Positions 1-5,116 of a stretch of 5,116 nt of DNA are shown here, piece by piece. A model generated the notes under the pieces. The model saw nothing but the letters and a program-made list of their open reading frames with translations. It made no database searches and had not been told where the DNA came from. Origin of the DNA: Undibacterium sp. (lineage in GTDB: Bacteria; Pseudomonadota; Gammaproteobacteria; Burkholderiales; Burkholderiaceae_D). The position numbers were made by a program, and so were the translations under genes. The stretch is taken from contig JAIELM010000274.1 in the NCBI GenBank assembly GCA_019752975.1, forward strand, positions 1 through 5,116, read 5' to 3'. Numbering within the stretch: the stretch's first letter is position 1; each line of letters starts with the position of its first letter.

Positions 1-162
1 GTAGTGTGCTTTGATTTCTTTTTCAGTTCCCATCGTGGACTCATGTTTCAAGCTGCCAGAATCTTTAATTGTGAAGTGTATGGTTTCTCCTTGTTTGACA
101 TTAAAACTTGAAGGTGCGCCTAATGGAAAATCTGGGCTTAATGTTCCATTTTTCCCATAGGC
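1..162 (-). CDS. Cupredoxin (plastocyanin-like copper protein), partial, no start codon in frame
   Basis: The open minus-strand frame reads GAPSSFNVKQGETIHFTIKD and then SGSLKHESTMGTEKEIKAHY before leaving the window. This matches the N-terminal half of periplasmic blue-copper proteins: the F-x-V-K-x-G-E-T-I strand, then the K-H-E-x-x-x-G motif whose His is normally the first type 1 copper ligand. The remaining Cys/His/Met ligands would lie outside the window. The frame opens after a TAA at 163-165 and contains no ATG, GTG or TTG before the conserved strand. No signal peptide is visible and the usual first beta strand is missing. It overlaps the 3' end of the multicopper oxidase gene in the -1 frame. 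It may be expressed by frameshifting from that gene, be a deletion-damaged gene, or reflect a sequence error. The fold assignment is fairly secure; the gene's integrity is not. Confidence 0.6.
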
Positions 163-1562
163 TTACGTACTTGCACTTCAACTTCTACTTGATTTTTTTT
201 CTGCAGTGACATGCTTTTTCCACCTGATAATTGACTGCGCTTCGGTTCGGAAATGTTACCAGTCCATTCTTGAGCAATAGTTCCCTTTGGATGGGTAAAC
301 CAGCCAGGGTCTTTGTAATCACCGCGCTTCTGATCTTTGCGTACTTTGAGTATGCTGAACATGCCGCCCATGGCTACACCACCAAATGGGCCTTCACCTG
401 TCATCATTGGTGCGGTGTTGTCGGGTAGCTGCATTTCCATTTCGCCCATGTCGGCCATGCCGCGTTCACCCATGACCATGTAATCTGGAATGAGCTCGGA
501 AATTTTTTTTGCCACCTCGCTGTGATCGACACCAATTAAAGTCGGTACCTCGTGCCCCATGGCATTCATCGTGTGATGTGACTTGTGACAGTGAAAAGCC
601 CAATCACCTTCTTCATCGGCGAGAAACTCTATCTGGCGCATTTGCCCTACTGCCACGTCAGTCGTCACTTCTGGCCAGCGGGCCGAGTGGGGAATCGGCC
701 CACCATCTGTGCCCGTCACTTGGAACTCATGGCCATGAATATGCATAGGATGGTTGGTCATCGTCAGATTTCCTATCCGGATGCGCACCTTGTCGTTTTT
801 GCGCACTACTAGCGGGTCTATACCTGGAAAAATGCGACTATTCCAGCTCCAAATATTAAAGTCCAACATGGTCATGATCTTGGGCGTGTAAGCACCGGGA
901 TCGATGTCGTAAGCGTTGAGTAGAAATACAAAATCTCTGTCGACTTCGGCGATCAGTGGATGTGTGCCTTTGGGGTGAGTAATCCAGGTGCCCATCATAC
1001 CCATCGCCATTTGCGTCATCTCATCGGCATGCGGATGGTACATGAAAGTGCCAGGACGGCGTGCAACAAACTCGTACACAAAGGTTTTGCCCGTTGGTAT
1101 TGCTGCTTGGGTCAAACCGGTAACGCCATCCATGCCATTTGGTAAACGTTGGCCGTGCCAATGCACGCTGGTGTGTTCGGGCAGTTTGTTGGTGACGAAG
1201 ATACGCACGCGATCACCTTCCACTACCTCGATAGTTGGTCCTGGCGATTGGCCGTTATAACCCCACAAATGGGCTTTAAAACCGGGTGCCATTTCGCGCA
1301 CCACAGGCTCGGCCACAAGATGAAATTCTTTAACGCCATTGTTCATGCGCCACGGCAGGGTCCATCCATTGAGCGTAACAACTGGGTTGTATGGCCGGCC
1401 AGAATTGGGTACCAACGGCGGCATCGTATCTGGTTTAGTTTGGGTGACTGCCTCTGGTAACGCGGCTAGCGCAACTTTACTCACAGCGGCAGCGCTAGCT
1501 GCGGCTGTGATAACACCTAAGCCACCTAGGAAATTTCTTCTTGAATTGATGTTGTTGCTCAT
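138..1562 (-). CDS. Tat-exported multicopper oxidase (putative periplasmic copper oxidase)
   Basis: This 474-residue protein probably oxidises Cu(I) (or another small reductant) in the periplasm with reduction of O2 to water. The N-terminus carries a twin-arginine signal, S7-R-R-N-F-L12, followed by an Ala-rich segment and an A-L-A/A cleavage site near residue 33. All four copper-binding blocks are present: HWHG at 134-137, HPH at 176-178, HPMHIHGH at 271-278 and HCHKSHH at 324-330. Cys325 and His330 are the type 1 ligands, and Met335, ten residues after the Cys, is a likely axial ligand. The two cupredoxin domains span roughly 80-195 and 205-345, with only a short linker and no full middle domain. 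A Met-rich stretch (ten Met in 362-401) follows, then a basic tail ending in KMEH. The gene lies downstream of the channel gene, separated by a small inserted element. The start is supported by an AAGAGAG ribosome site 8 nt upstream. The exact substrate is inferred. Confidence 0.93.
   Translation of the reverse strand: MSNNINSRRNFLGGLGVITAAASAAAVSKVALAALPEAVTQTKPDTMPPLVPNSGRPYNPVVTLNGWTLPWRMNNGVKEFHLVAEPVVREMAPGFKAHLWGYNGQSPGPTIEVVEGDRVRIFVTNKLPEHTSVHWHGQRLPNGMDGVTGLTQAAIPTGKTFVYEFVARRPGTFMYHPHADEMTQMAMGMMGTWITHPKGTHPLIAEVDRDFVFLLNAYDIDPGAYTPKIMTMLDFNIWSWNSRIFPGIDPLVVRKNDKVRIRIGNLTMTNHPMHIHGHEFQVTGTDGGPIPHSARWPEVTTDVAVGQMRQIEFLADEEGDWAFHCHKSHHTMNAMGHEVPTLIGVDHSEVAKKISELIPDYMVMGERGMADMGEMEMQLPDNTAPMMTGEGPFGGVAMGGMFSILKVRKDQKRGDYKDPGWFTHPKGTIAQEWTGNISEPKRSQLSGGKSMSLQKKNQVEVEVQVRKPMGKMEH
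150..156 (-). other. Candidate -1 frameshift heptamer G-GGA-AAA
   Basis: On the minus strand the oxidase reads ATG GGA AAA ATG GAA CAT TAA. The bases G-GGA-AAA fit the X-XXY-YYZ slippery pattern in the correct phase, 9 nt before the stop. A -1 slip here continues directly as NGTLSPDFPLGAPSSFNVKQ, the cupredoxin frame. A weak 7-bp inverted repeat (AATGGAA at 150-144, TTCCATT at 128-122) begins at the last base of the heptamer, with the oxidase stop in its loop. That is closer than typical stimulatory hairpins and it is AT-rich. The phasing is visible in the sequence; function is conjecture. Confidence 0.3.
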
Positions 1563-1570
1563 ATTATTTA

Positions 1571-1577
1571 CTCTCTT
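1571..1577 (-). promoter_or_regulatory. Ribosome binding site of the multicopper oxidase gene
   Basis: The minus strand carries AAGAGAG, 8 nt before the ATG at 1562, which supports that start. The site abuts the inserted element at 1580-1692. Part of it lies in the CTTAA target duplication (TTAAG on this strand), so the insertion left the ribosome site intact. Confidence 0.6.
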
Positions 1578-1579
1578 AA

Positions 1580-1692
1580 TAGGACTTAGGACTTACGCAA
1601 AATTGCGCTGGCGAGACGCAGAGACAAAGGCAGTACTTAAAGTACGACAAGGCGATAGCAACGACGCCAGCGTCTGTTTTGCGTAAGTCCTA
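1580..1692 (-). mobile_element. MITE-like element, copy A (113 bp, TIR TAGGACTTACGC)
   Basis: This non-coding element has a perfect 16-bp terminal inverted repeat, TAGGACTTACGCAAAA at 1587-1602 and its complement at 1677-1692. Internal stems include CGCTGGCG at 1606-1613 with CGCCAGCG at 1665-1672, and a central GTACT-TAA-AGTAC at 1633-1645. The left end carries an extra copy of TAGGACT (1580-1586). With that copy included, the element is bounded by a perfect 5-bp direct repeat CTTAA (1575-1579 and 1693-1697), the expected target duplication. Its reverse complement aligns with the copy at 3204-3307, sharing TCGCCTTGTCGTAC and the subterminal palindrome, so the two copies are inverted. It encodes no protein and would need a transposase in trans. 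It lies between the channel stop and the oxidase ribosome site and could form a long hairpin in the transcript. Confidence 0.85.
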
Positions 1693-1702
1693 CTTAAATT
1701 AA

Positions 1703-3112
1703 TTAATCGTTGTTAGCCATAGTGTCACTAGTGGGCACGATCATATTTGTTTTGCCGATCAGACTCATTTCTAAATCTGTCTGCGCCAGCCAAAAATCAC
1801 GCGCCGCTTCGATGGCACTATTCACGCTAAAGATTTGTGCACGCGCATCGGCCAATAAATCAAACACGCCGATGAACATGCCGTTGTAGCGCAAGAGATT
1901 TTCATCCGATATTTTCTTTTTCAAAGGCAGAATCTCATCGCGATAATGCACAGCAATGTCGAAGCTGGAGCGGTACATTGCATACGCTTGGCGCACCTCA
2001 GATTGTGCATTGACGGCGATCTCAGCGGTCCGATGGAAAGCTTGCATATACAGCGCTTCTGCCTTGGCAACTTTAACTACGCCCCAGTCAAAGATGGGTA
2101 ATTCTAGACTCACTTCGTAACCGCGTTGGGTCGACATTTGGTTTGAAGTATTGCGCACTACACCGAATTCCAATACGTTGATAAAACGTGTCGCTTTGCT
2201 TAAGCCTAAATTTTGTGCCAACTGCTCAGTAGCTAAACGTGCTGCTTGCACATCCAGTCTTTGTGTCAATGCCAGTTGCTCTATGTTGGCTGGTGCTTCG
2301 GCAAGCTTTGGCAGATCTGGTAAGCGTAGTGGTAAGTTTAATGGAATTTGATCGCCGGAGAGGCCCAGCAGACGGATCAGTTTTTCTCTGGCGCGGATTT
2401 GTACCTGTTCGGCACGCGCCAGCGTGACTACCGCATCGGCGTAAAAGCTTTGCTCTCTAGCTCTTTGTAGTTTGTTGAAATTGCCAGCCTGCTCCATGCG
2501 TCGCGCTAATTCTGCGCTAGCATCGGCGGCTTTTTTGACTTGCTGCATGTACAGCACAGTTTGATCGGCCGCCACCGCGATATAAAAAGCTTTACGGGTT
2601 TCGGATGCGGTTGCCAGTATTTGCAATGCCAGCTGTTGTCTGGTTTGCTCAAAGCGGCGTAGTTCCATTTGCCGGGTGTATGGCATGGTGAGCAAACGCA
2701 CTAGATTGAAGCTCAGACCTAATTCGTGCTCGCTCTCGTCCCCACGTTGCAAGCGTCCGAAGCTTAGGCGTGGATTTAATAGTCGACCAGACTGGACATA
2801 GTCCGCCTCGGCCAGCCCTAGTTCAGCAAAATTTGCTTGTAGCCCGCGATTATTCAGCAGCGCAATTTGCACCGCATCGTCGCTGCTCAGCGTGGTTGAC
2901 AGCAGTTGTAGTACCCGTTGCTTGCTCACTGCGTTGGTCTGTGAAGAAGGCTGCCATTGCAGATTTTTCCCCAGTCTTTCTTTGGTGATTTTATCTATTT
3001 CAGAAAAGCCGCCGTCATTGGAAAAACTGGCGCAAGCCGTTAGTAGAAAGGCTGACATAGCGCTAAGTGCCAACACCGTTATTCGCCGTCGGGCAAAAGT
3101 AAATACATTCAT
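1703..3112 (-). CDS. TolC/CusC-family outer membrane efflux channel lipoprotein
   Basis: This 469-residue protein is an outer membrane factor that normally forms a trimeric channel and periplasmic tunnel for a tripartite export pump. The N-terminus has basic residues, a hydrophobic stretch and a lipobox L24-T-A-C27, so it is probably lipidated at Cys27. Two outer-membrane-efflux repeats are recognisable at roughly 77-265 and 285-455. They contain the typical A-L-L-N-N-R-G-L-Q and SGRLLNPRLSFG stretch, long Ala/Gln-rich helices, the ELPIFDWG segment, and a second-repeat motif around LLRYNGMFIGVFDLL. The length is normal for the family and no truncation is visible. Its inner-membrane pump and adaptor are absent from the window. 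The neighbouring copper oxidase, cupredoxin and His-rich protein suggest copper or a related metal as substrate, which is inference. The ribosome site is weak (GAGAA close to the ATG). Inserted elements lie just beyond each end of the gene. Confidence 0.92.
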   Translation of the reverse strand: MNVFTFARRRITVLALSAMSAFLLTACASFSNDGGFSEIDKITKERLGKNLQWQPSSQTNAVSKQRVLQLLSTTLSSDDAVQIALLNNRGLQANFAELGLAEADYVQSGRLLNPRLSFGRLQRGDESEHELGLSFNLVRLLTMPYTRQMELRRFEQTRQQLALQILATASETRKAFYIAVAADQTVLYMQQVKKAADASAELARRMEQAGNFNKLQRAREQSFYADAVVTLARAEQVQIRAREKLIRLLGLSGDQIPLNLPLRLPDLPKLAEAPANIEQLALTQRLDVQAARLATEQLAQNLGLSKATRFINVLEFGVVRNTSNQMSTQRGYEVSLELPIFDWGVVKVAKAEALYMQAFHRTAEIAVNAQSEVRQAYAMYRSSFDIAVHYRDEILPLKKKISDENLLRYNGMFIGVFDLLADARAQIFSVNSAIEAARDFWLAQTDLEMSLIGKTNMIVPTSDTMANND

Positions 3113-3172
3113 AAATTCTCGCTTAAAAACTTGTTGATGGTCGAGAGCAGGAGCTCAAATTTAATTGTGCTC

Positions 3173-3196
3173 GTGTTAGTGTTAGTGTTAGTGTTT
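3173..3196. repeat. Hexanucleotide tandem repeat (GTGTTA)x4, last unit degenerate
   Basis: Three exact GTGTTA units at 3173-3190 are followed by GTGTTT. The array lies between the channel gene start and MITE-like copy B, about 60 bases upstream of the channel ATG on the coding strand. It could vary in number by slippage and change promoter spacing, but nothing shows that it does. Confidence 0.7.
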
Positions 3197-3203
3197 AGAA
3201 GCT

Positions 3204-3307
3204 TAGGACTTACGTAAAGCAGGTGCTAAGCTTGTTGCGTTCGCCTTGTCGTACAAAGTACTGTCTGCGGATTCGCGCCTAGTTAGCGCAAATTTGCGTA
3301 AGTCCTA
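3204..3307 (+). mobile_element. MITE-like element, copy B (104 bp, TIR TAGGACTTACGT)
   Basis: This second copy is in inverted orientation relative to copy A. The ends are TAGGACTTACGTAAA (3204-3218) and TTTGCGTAAGTCCTA (3293-3307), complementary at 14 of 15 positions. It is flanked by a perfect 5-bp direct repeat AAGCT (3199-3203 and 3308-3312), the target duplication. Shared with copy A are the 14-mer TCGCCTTGTCGTAC (3241-3254), an adjacent short GTAC-centred palindrome, and the last 23 bases with one difference. The last stretch includes the palindrome CGCAAATTTGCG (3287-3298). There is no coding capacity. It sits in the gap between the His-rich gene and the channel gene, where its folded transcript could reduce read-through. 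Confidence 0.85.
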
Positions 3308-3386
3308 AAGCTGATGGAGTTTCGTAGTGTTAACGCAGCTTGCTGATAGGCGTGGGCACAAATAACACGGGCAAACTCAAGTGAAT

Positions 3387-3812
3387 TTATGCTCGGGGAG
3401 GGCGTTCTAGGCTATCGCTGATATGGCCAACATGAGAGGAAAAAACCGTGTCGATTTTTTCTGAAGCGGGCCGCGATATGGGGGATGCGAGATAGGAAGT
3501 GAGTATGACTGCACCGACACAGCAGGCAGAACAAGCGCTACATTTGTCTTTGGAGGTATGTTGATGAGTTGTGGCCGACTCGGATGCGTGGTCATCCGCT
3601 TCGTGAACTTGCACATGGTGCTGGTGGCCTTGGTACGATTGAACCGGTGCGTCGTGCTTACGTTCGCTGGCTTGCACGCTTTGTGCATTTTGCATAGTAG
3701 AAACCTGATGGTGCTCAGTTGCACACAACATCATGCTAGCCGCAGCGAGACCCTGGAGAGGGATCGCCAAAATCAATAGCCAAAGTAGAGCGTGATGTTT
3801 GAACTTTATCAT
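3387..3812 (-). CDS. Secreted His/Cys-rich putative metal-binding protein of the copper cluster
   Basis: This 141-residue protein has a clear Sec signal peptide (about residues 1-25, hydrophobic LLWLLILAIPLQGLAAA), so it should act in the periplasm. The mature part starts with a Met/Cys patch (M27, M28, C30). A His-rich stretch follows (His at 34, 35, 53, 63, 65, 66, 70, 75, 83 and 85), then a C91-x-x-C94-x-x-C97-C98 cluster. The C-terminus is LERPPRA. I recognise this layout as that of small uncharacterised proteins often encoded next to TolC-type channels in betaproteobacterial metal resistance clusters, but I cannot give a firm family name. Copper or other soft-metal binding is inferred from composition and neighbours. 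The next gene, the channel, follows after 274 bases containing copy B, so co-transcription is possible but unproven. An in-frame stop shortly upstream fixes the ATG at 3812. No good ribosome site is visible, since an 11-bp repeat array runs into the start codon. Confidence 0.85.
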   Translation of the reverse strand: MIKFKHHALLWLLILAIPLQGLAAASMMLCATEHHQVSTMQNAQSVQASERKHDAPVQSYQGHQHHVQVHEADDHASESATTHQHTSKDKCSACSACCVGAVILTSYLASPISRPASEKIDTVFSSHVGHISDSLERPPRA

Positions 3813-3864
3813 AGCCGAATTATAGCTGAGTTATAGCCGAGTTATAGCCGAGTTATAGCCGAGT
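3810..3864 (-). repeat. 11-bp tandem repeat array (5 units) overlapping the His-rich gene start
   Basis: On the plus strand the unit is TATAGCCGAGT. Three units are exact (3832-3842, 3843-3853, 3854-3864), one has a single change (3821-3831), and a fifth is degenerate (3810-3820) and contains the start codon. In the gene's reading direction the unit is ACTCGGCTATA. A spacing of 11 bp is about one helical turn, which would suit cooperative binding of a regulator on one DNA face. Simple slippage expansion is the alternative. Confidence 0.8.
3819..3824 (-). promoter_or_regulatory. Possible -10 box TATAAT for the His-rich gene
   Basis: A perfect TATAAT on the minus strand lies 6 nt before the ATG at 3812. 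If used, transcription would begin at or next to the start codon and give a leaderless mRNA, which would fit the missing ribosome site. No convincing -35 box is seen at the usual distance. The hexamer arises from a one-base variant of the 11-bp repeat, so it may be chance. Confidence 0.25.
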
Positions 3865-4182
3865 TTATTTCTCGGCGAGGTTTGCTAAATTTAATTGCAA
3901 TTTTACGGGTAAGGTTAAATAAAGAAAACCTTGTAGTTGCCAGGAAGTTGCTGTGCGGGTGTGGCTAGCACCAAACTGCTCGCAGGGTAACGGTGTCCGC
4001 CATTCCTCACAGATAGTTCAGCAATAATGGCTCAAGTTGTTGTTGATAGAGTGCTGGTTCGTGTTTGCATCAAAAGCAGATTTTTAAGAAACGCCATACT
4101 TGGTGGGGGATTTTAAACACCAGAATTTCTGAGCGCTTTTAATGTTTTCGAAGTATTTTTATCTTGTCTCATTTGGCAATAA

Positions 4183-4215
4183 ATCGGCTATAGATCGGCT
4201 ATAAATCAGCCACGA
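4183..4215 (+). repeat. Second cluster of the 11-bp repeat (ATCGGCTATAR), 3 units
   Basis: The units are ATCGGCTATAG (4183-4193), ATCGGCTATAA (4194-4204) and the degenerate ATCAGCCACGA (4205-4215). The core TCGGCTATA is identical to the core of the array at 3810-3864, but on the opposite strand. Each cluster therefore points toward its own downstream gene. It lies about 170 bases before the propeller gene start. Both TATAGA and TATAAA fall within it, so it could contain a -10 box. Confidence 0.6.
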
Positions 4216-4299
4216 AAAAGCCACATTAGAATAAAACAACAGAAACCCATAGCCTTCAGCATTATCTTCAGAAAAATTTCTAATCGAAAAGAGTTTCTG

Positions 4300-4313
4300 C
4301 TACATTGTTGTAG
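4300..4313. promoter_or_regulatory. Small palindrome CTACA-N4-TGTAG, possible operator
   Basis: A perfect 5-bp inverted repeat with a 4-bp spacer lies 72 bases upstream of the propeller gene start. It resembles a dimeric regulator site in form only. A palindrome this short can occur by chance. Confidence 0.2.
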
Positions 4314-4385
4314 TGGTGAGCAATTCTAGGTGAAAACTTGGGAGCGGCGCGCTGTGATGAATAAAATTGCTTAACGCTAGAACCT

Positions 4386-5116
4386 ATGCTTAGAAGTCTC
4401 AACATACTCTCATGCTTATTAACAGTTCTCTTTTTTTCCGACTTTAGCTCGGCGCAAACTCCGCCCCCTGTTAACGACACCGCACCAGCCCATCGCTACC
4501 GTTGGGACAGTGTGGCAGAGATCGCATTTGAACATCATGCGACGACCCTAGGTCTTCCACAAGAAATCGTAACCTCCTTGGCACAGGATGACGATGGCTT
4601 TTTTTGGATAGGGACACAAGGTGGTCTAGCGCGTTGGGATGGTTATCACTTTCGGCACTACTTACATCAAGCGAAAGACTTGGGTAGTGTGCCCGACCCC
4701 TTTATCAGTGTCCTCTTTCTCGACCATCGCAAACAACTTTGGGTGGGGACTAACGCAGGTGGTTTAGCGCGTTACGATAAAAAAAATGATCGTTTTATTC
4801 AAATCCCGATTGGAAAAAATGGCCTTAATCATTCCTCTGTCATCTCTATCGCCGCTGACGGTAACAAGGGACTTTGGATCGCCACACTAGGCGGCCTTAA
4901 TCACTACAATCTTGATACCGGTCATTTTACCTACTTCACCCATGATGCCAAGGATAGCACTAGCTTACCAAGTAATTTTGTCACCAGCGCACTCTTAGAT
5001 CAAGCTGGCAATCTTTGGGTTGGCACTGACCTAGGTTTGGTAAAACGAGAGGCAGGAAGTACCCGCTTTTTAGCCGTCCCGCTCTCCATCGACAATCCAC
5101 AAGTTCATCACATAAG
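4386..5116 (+). CDS. Two-component-regulator propeller sensor protein, N-terminal part (3' end cut by window)
   Basis: The visible 243 residues begin with a Sec-type signal or anchor (MLRSLNILSCLLTVLFFS, likely cleavage after Ala23). Repeats of the two-component-regulator propeller type follow. Four blades are marked by WIGTQGGLARWDG (74-86), LWVGTNAGGLARYD (118-131), LWIATLGGLNHYN (163-175) and LWVGTDLGLVKRE (210-222). In this family an extracytoplasmic beta-propeller sensor normally precedes a membrane segment and a cytoplasmic output such as a histidine kinase, GGDEF or HTH domain. The output lies outside the window and cannot be named. The ATG at 4386 is the only usable start after the in-frame TAA at 4362-4364, but no strong ribosome site precedes it. 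It is divergent from the copper cluster. A regulatory link to that cluster is possible but unsupported beyond proximity and the shared 11-bp repeats. Confidence 0.88.
   Translation, partial: MLRSLNILSCLLTVLFFSDFSSAQTPPPVNDTAPAHRYRWDSVAEIAFEHHATTLGLPQEIVTSLAQDDDGFFWIGTQGGLARWDGYHFRHYLHQAKDLGSVPDPFISVLFLDHRKQLWVGTNAGGLARYDKKNDRFIQIPIGKNGLNHSSVISIAADGNKGLWIATLGGLNHYNLDTGHFTYFTHDAKDSTSLPSNFVTSALLDQAGNLWVGTDLGLVKREAGSTRFLAVPLSIDNPQVHHI

Larger units (their letters stand above)
3865..4385. other. Divergent intergenic region, 521 bases, no gene seen
   Basis: This AT-rich stretch separates the minus-strand copper cluster from the plus-strand propeller gene. I find no convincing coding frame, tRNA or transposon. 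It should hold the promoters of both flanking genes, but no clear consensus sigma-70 pair stands out. Recognisable elements are the 11-bp repeats at 4183-4215 and a small palindrome at 4300-4313. I did not find an obvious CueR-type or other metal-regulator operator. Confidence 0.5.

Noticed and set aside
231..1686. Several plus-strand open frames opposite the oxidase gene
   Set aside because: They are antisense shadows of a gene whose copper-binding blocks are all intact.
1575..3312. Composite transposon carrying the channel gene between the inverted elements
   Set aside because: Each element has its own different 5-bp target duplication (CTTAA and AAGCT), which indicates two independent insertions rather than joint movement of the segment.
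3407..3724. 105-residue minus-strand frame within the His-rich gene
   Set aside because: It is an alternative frame inside a gene with a signal peptide and conserved-looking motifs, and has no signal or domain of its own.
3810..3864. CRISPR-like array
   Set aside because: The units are 11 bp and directly adjacent, with no spacers, so this is a simple tandem repeat.
3157..3897. Shared 11-mer AAATTTAATTG at 3157-3167 and 3887-3897
   Set aside because: It is a short AT-only word apart from its last base, with no matching flanks, and is likely chance.
4280..4480. 66-residue minus-strand open frame at the right side
   Set aside because: It overlaps the start and signal peptide of the well supported propeller gene on the other strand, lacks recognisable motifs, and has a low-complexity AT-rich composition.

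Overview
The window looks like part of a Gram-negative, probably betaproteobacterial (Burkholderiales-type) chromosome with moderate GC. This placement is an inference from protein style: a Tat-exported copper oxidase, an outer membrane lipoprotein efflux channel, and a small His/Cys-rich secreted protein ending in LERPPRA. No rRNA or other marker gene is present to confirm it.

Layout. The left two thirds is a minus-strand cluster for periplasmic copper (or related heavy metal) handling. In transcription order it contains: a secreted His-rich protein with a C-x-x-C-x-x-C-C cluster (3812 to 3387); a TolC/CusC-type outer membrane channel lipoprotein (3112 to 1703); a Tat-exported multicopper oxidase (1562 to 138); and a cupredoxin (plastocyanin-like) reading frame that runs off the left edge. 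A non-coding stretch of 521 bases (3865-4385) separates this cluster from a divergent plus-strand gene (4386 onward, cut by the right edge). That gene encodes a secreted or membrane-anchored sensor with two-component-regulator propeller repeats. The RND pump and membrane-fusion partners of the channel are not in the window.

How the genes fit together. A multicopper oxidase can oxidise Cu(I) to the less toxic Cu(II) in the periplasm. Cupredoxin and His/Met-rich proteins can bind or shuttle copper, and the outer membrane channel can discharge it. The substrate is inferred from the families, not shown by the DNA.

Non-coding structure. Two copies of a short element of about 105-113 bp, with terminal inverted repeats beginning TAGGACTTACG, flank the channel gene in opposite orientations. 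Each has its own perfect 5-bp target duplication (CTTAA and AAGCT), so they are MITE-like elements inserted independently. One has split what would otherwise be a 22-nt gap between the channel gene and the oxidase gene. An 11-bp tandem repeat with core TCGGCTATA occurs near both ends of the divergent intergenic region, pointing outward toward each gene.

The most unusual coding observation is at the 3' end of the oxidase gene. The cupredoxin frame has no start codon, but it is exactly the -1 frame relative to the oxidase. A phased G-GGA-AAA slippery heptamer lies just before the oxidase stop. This could be a frameshift-made fusion, a decayed or deletion-fused gene, or a sequence error; the window alone cannot decide.
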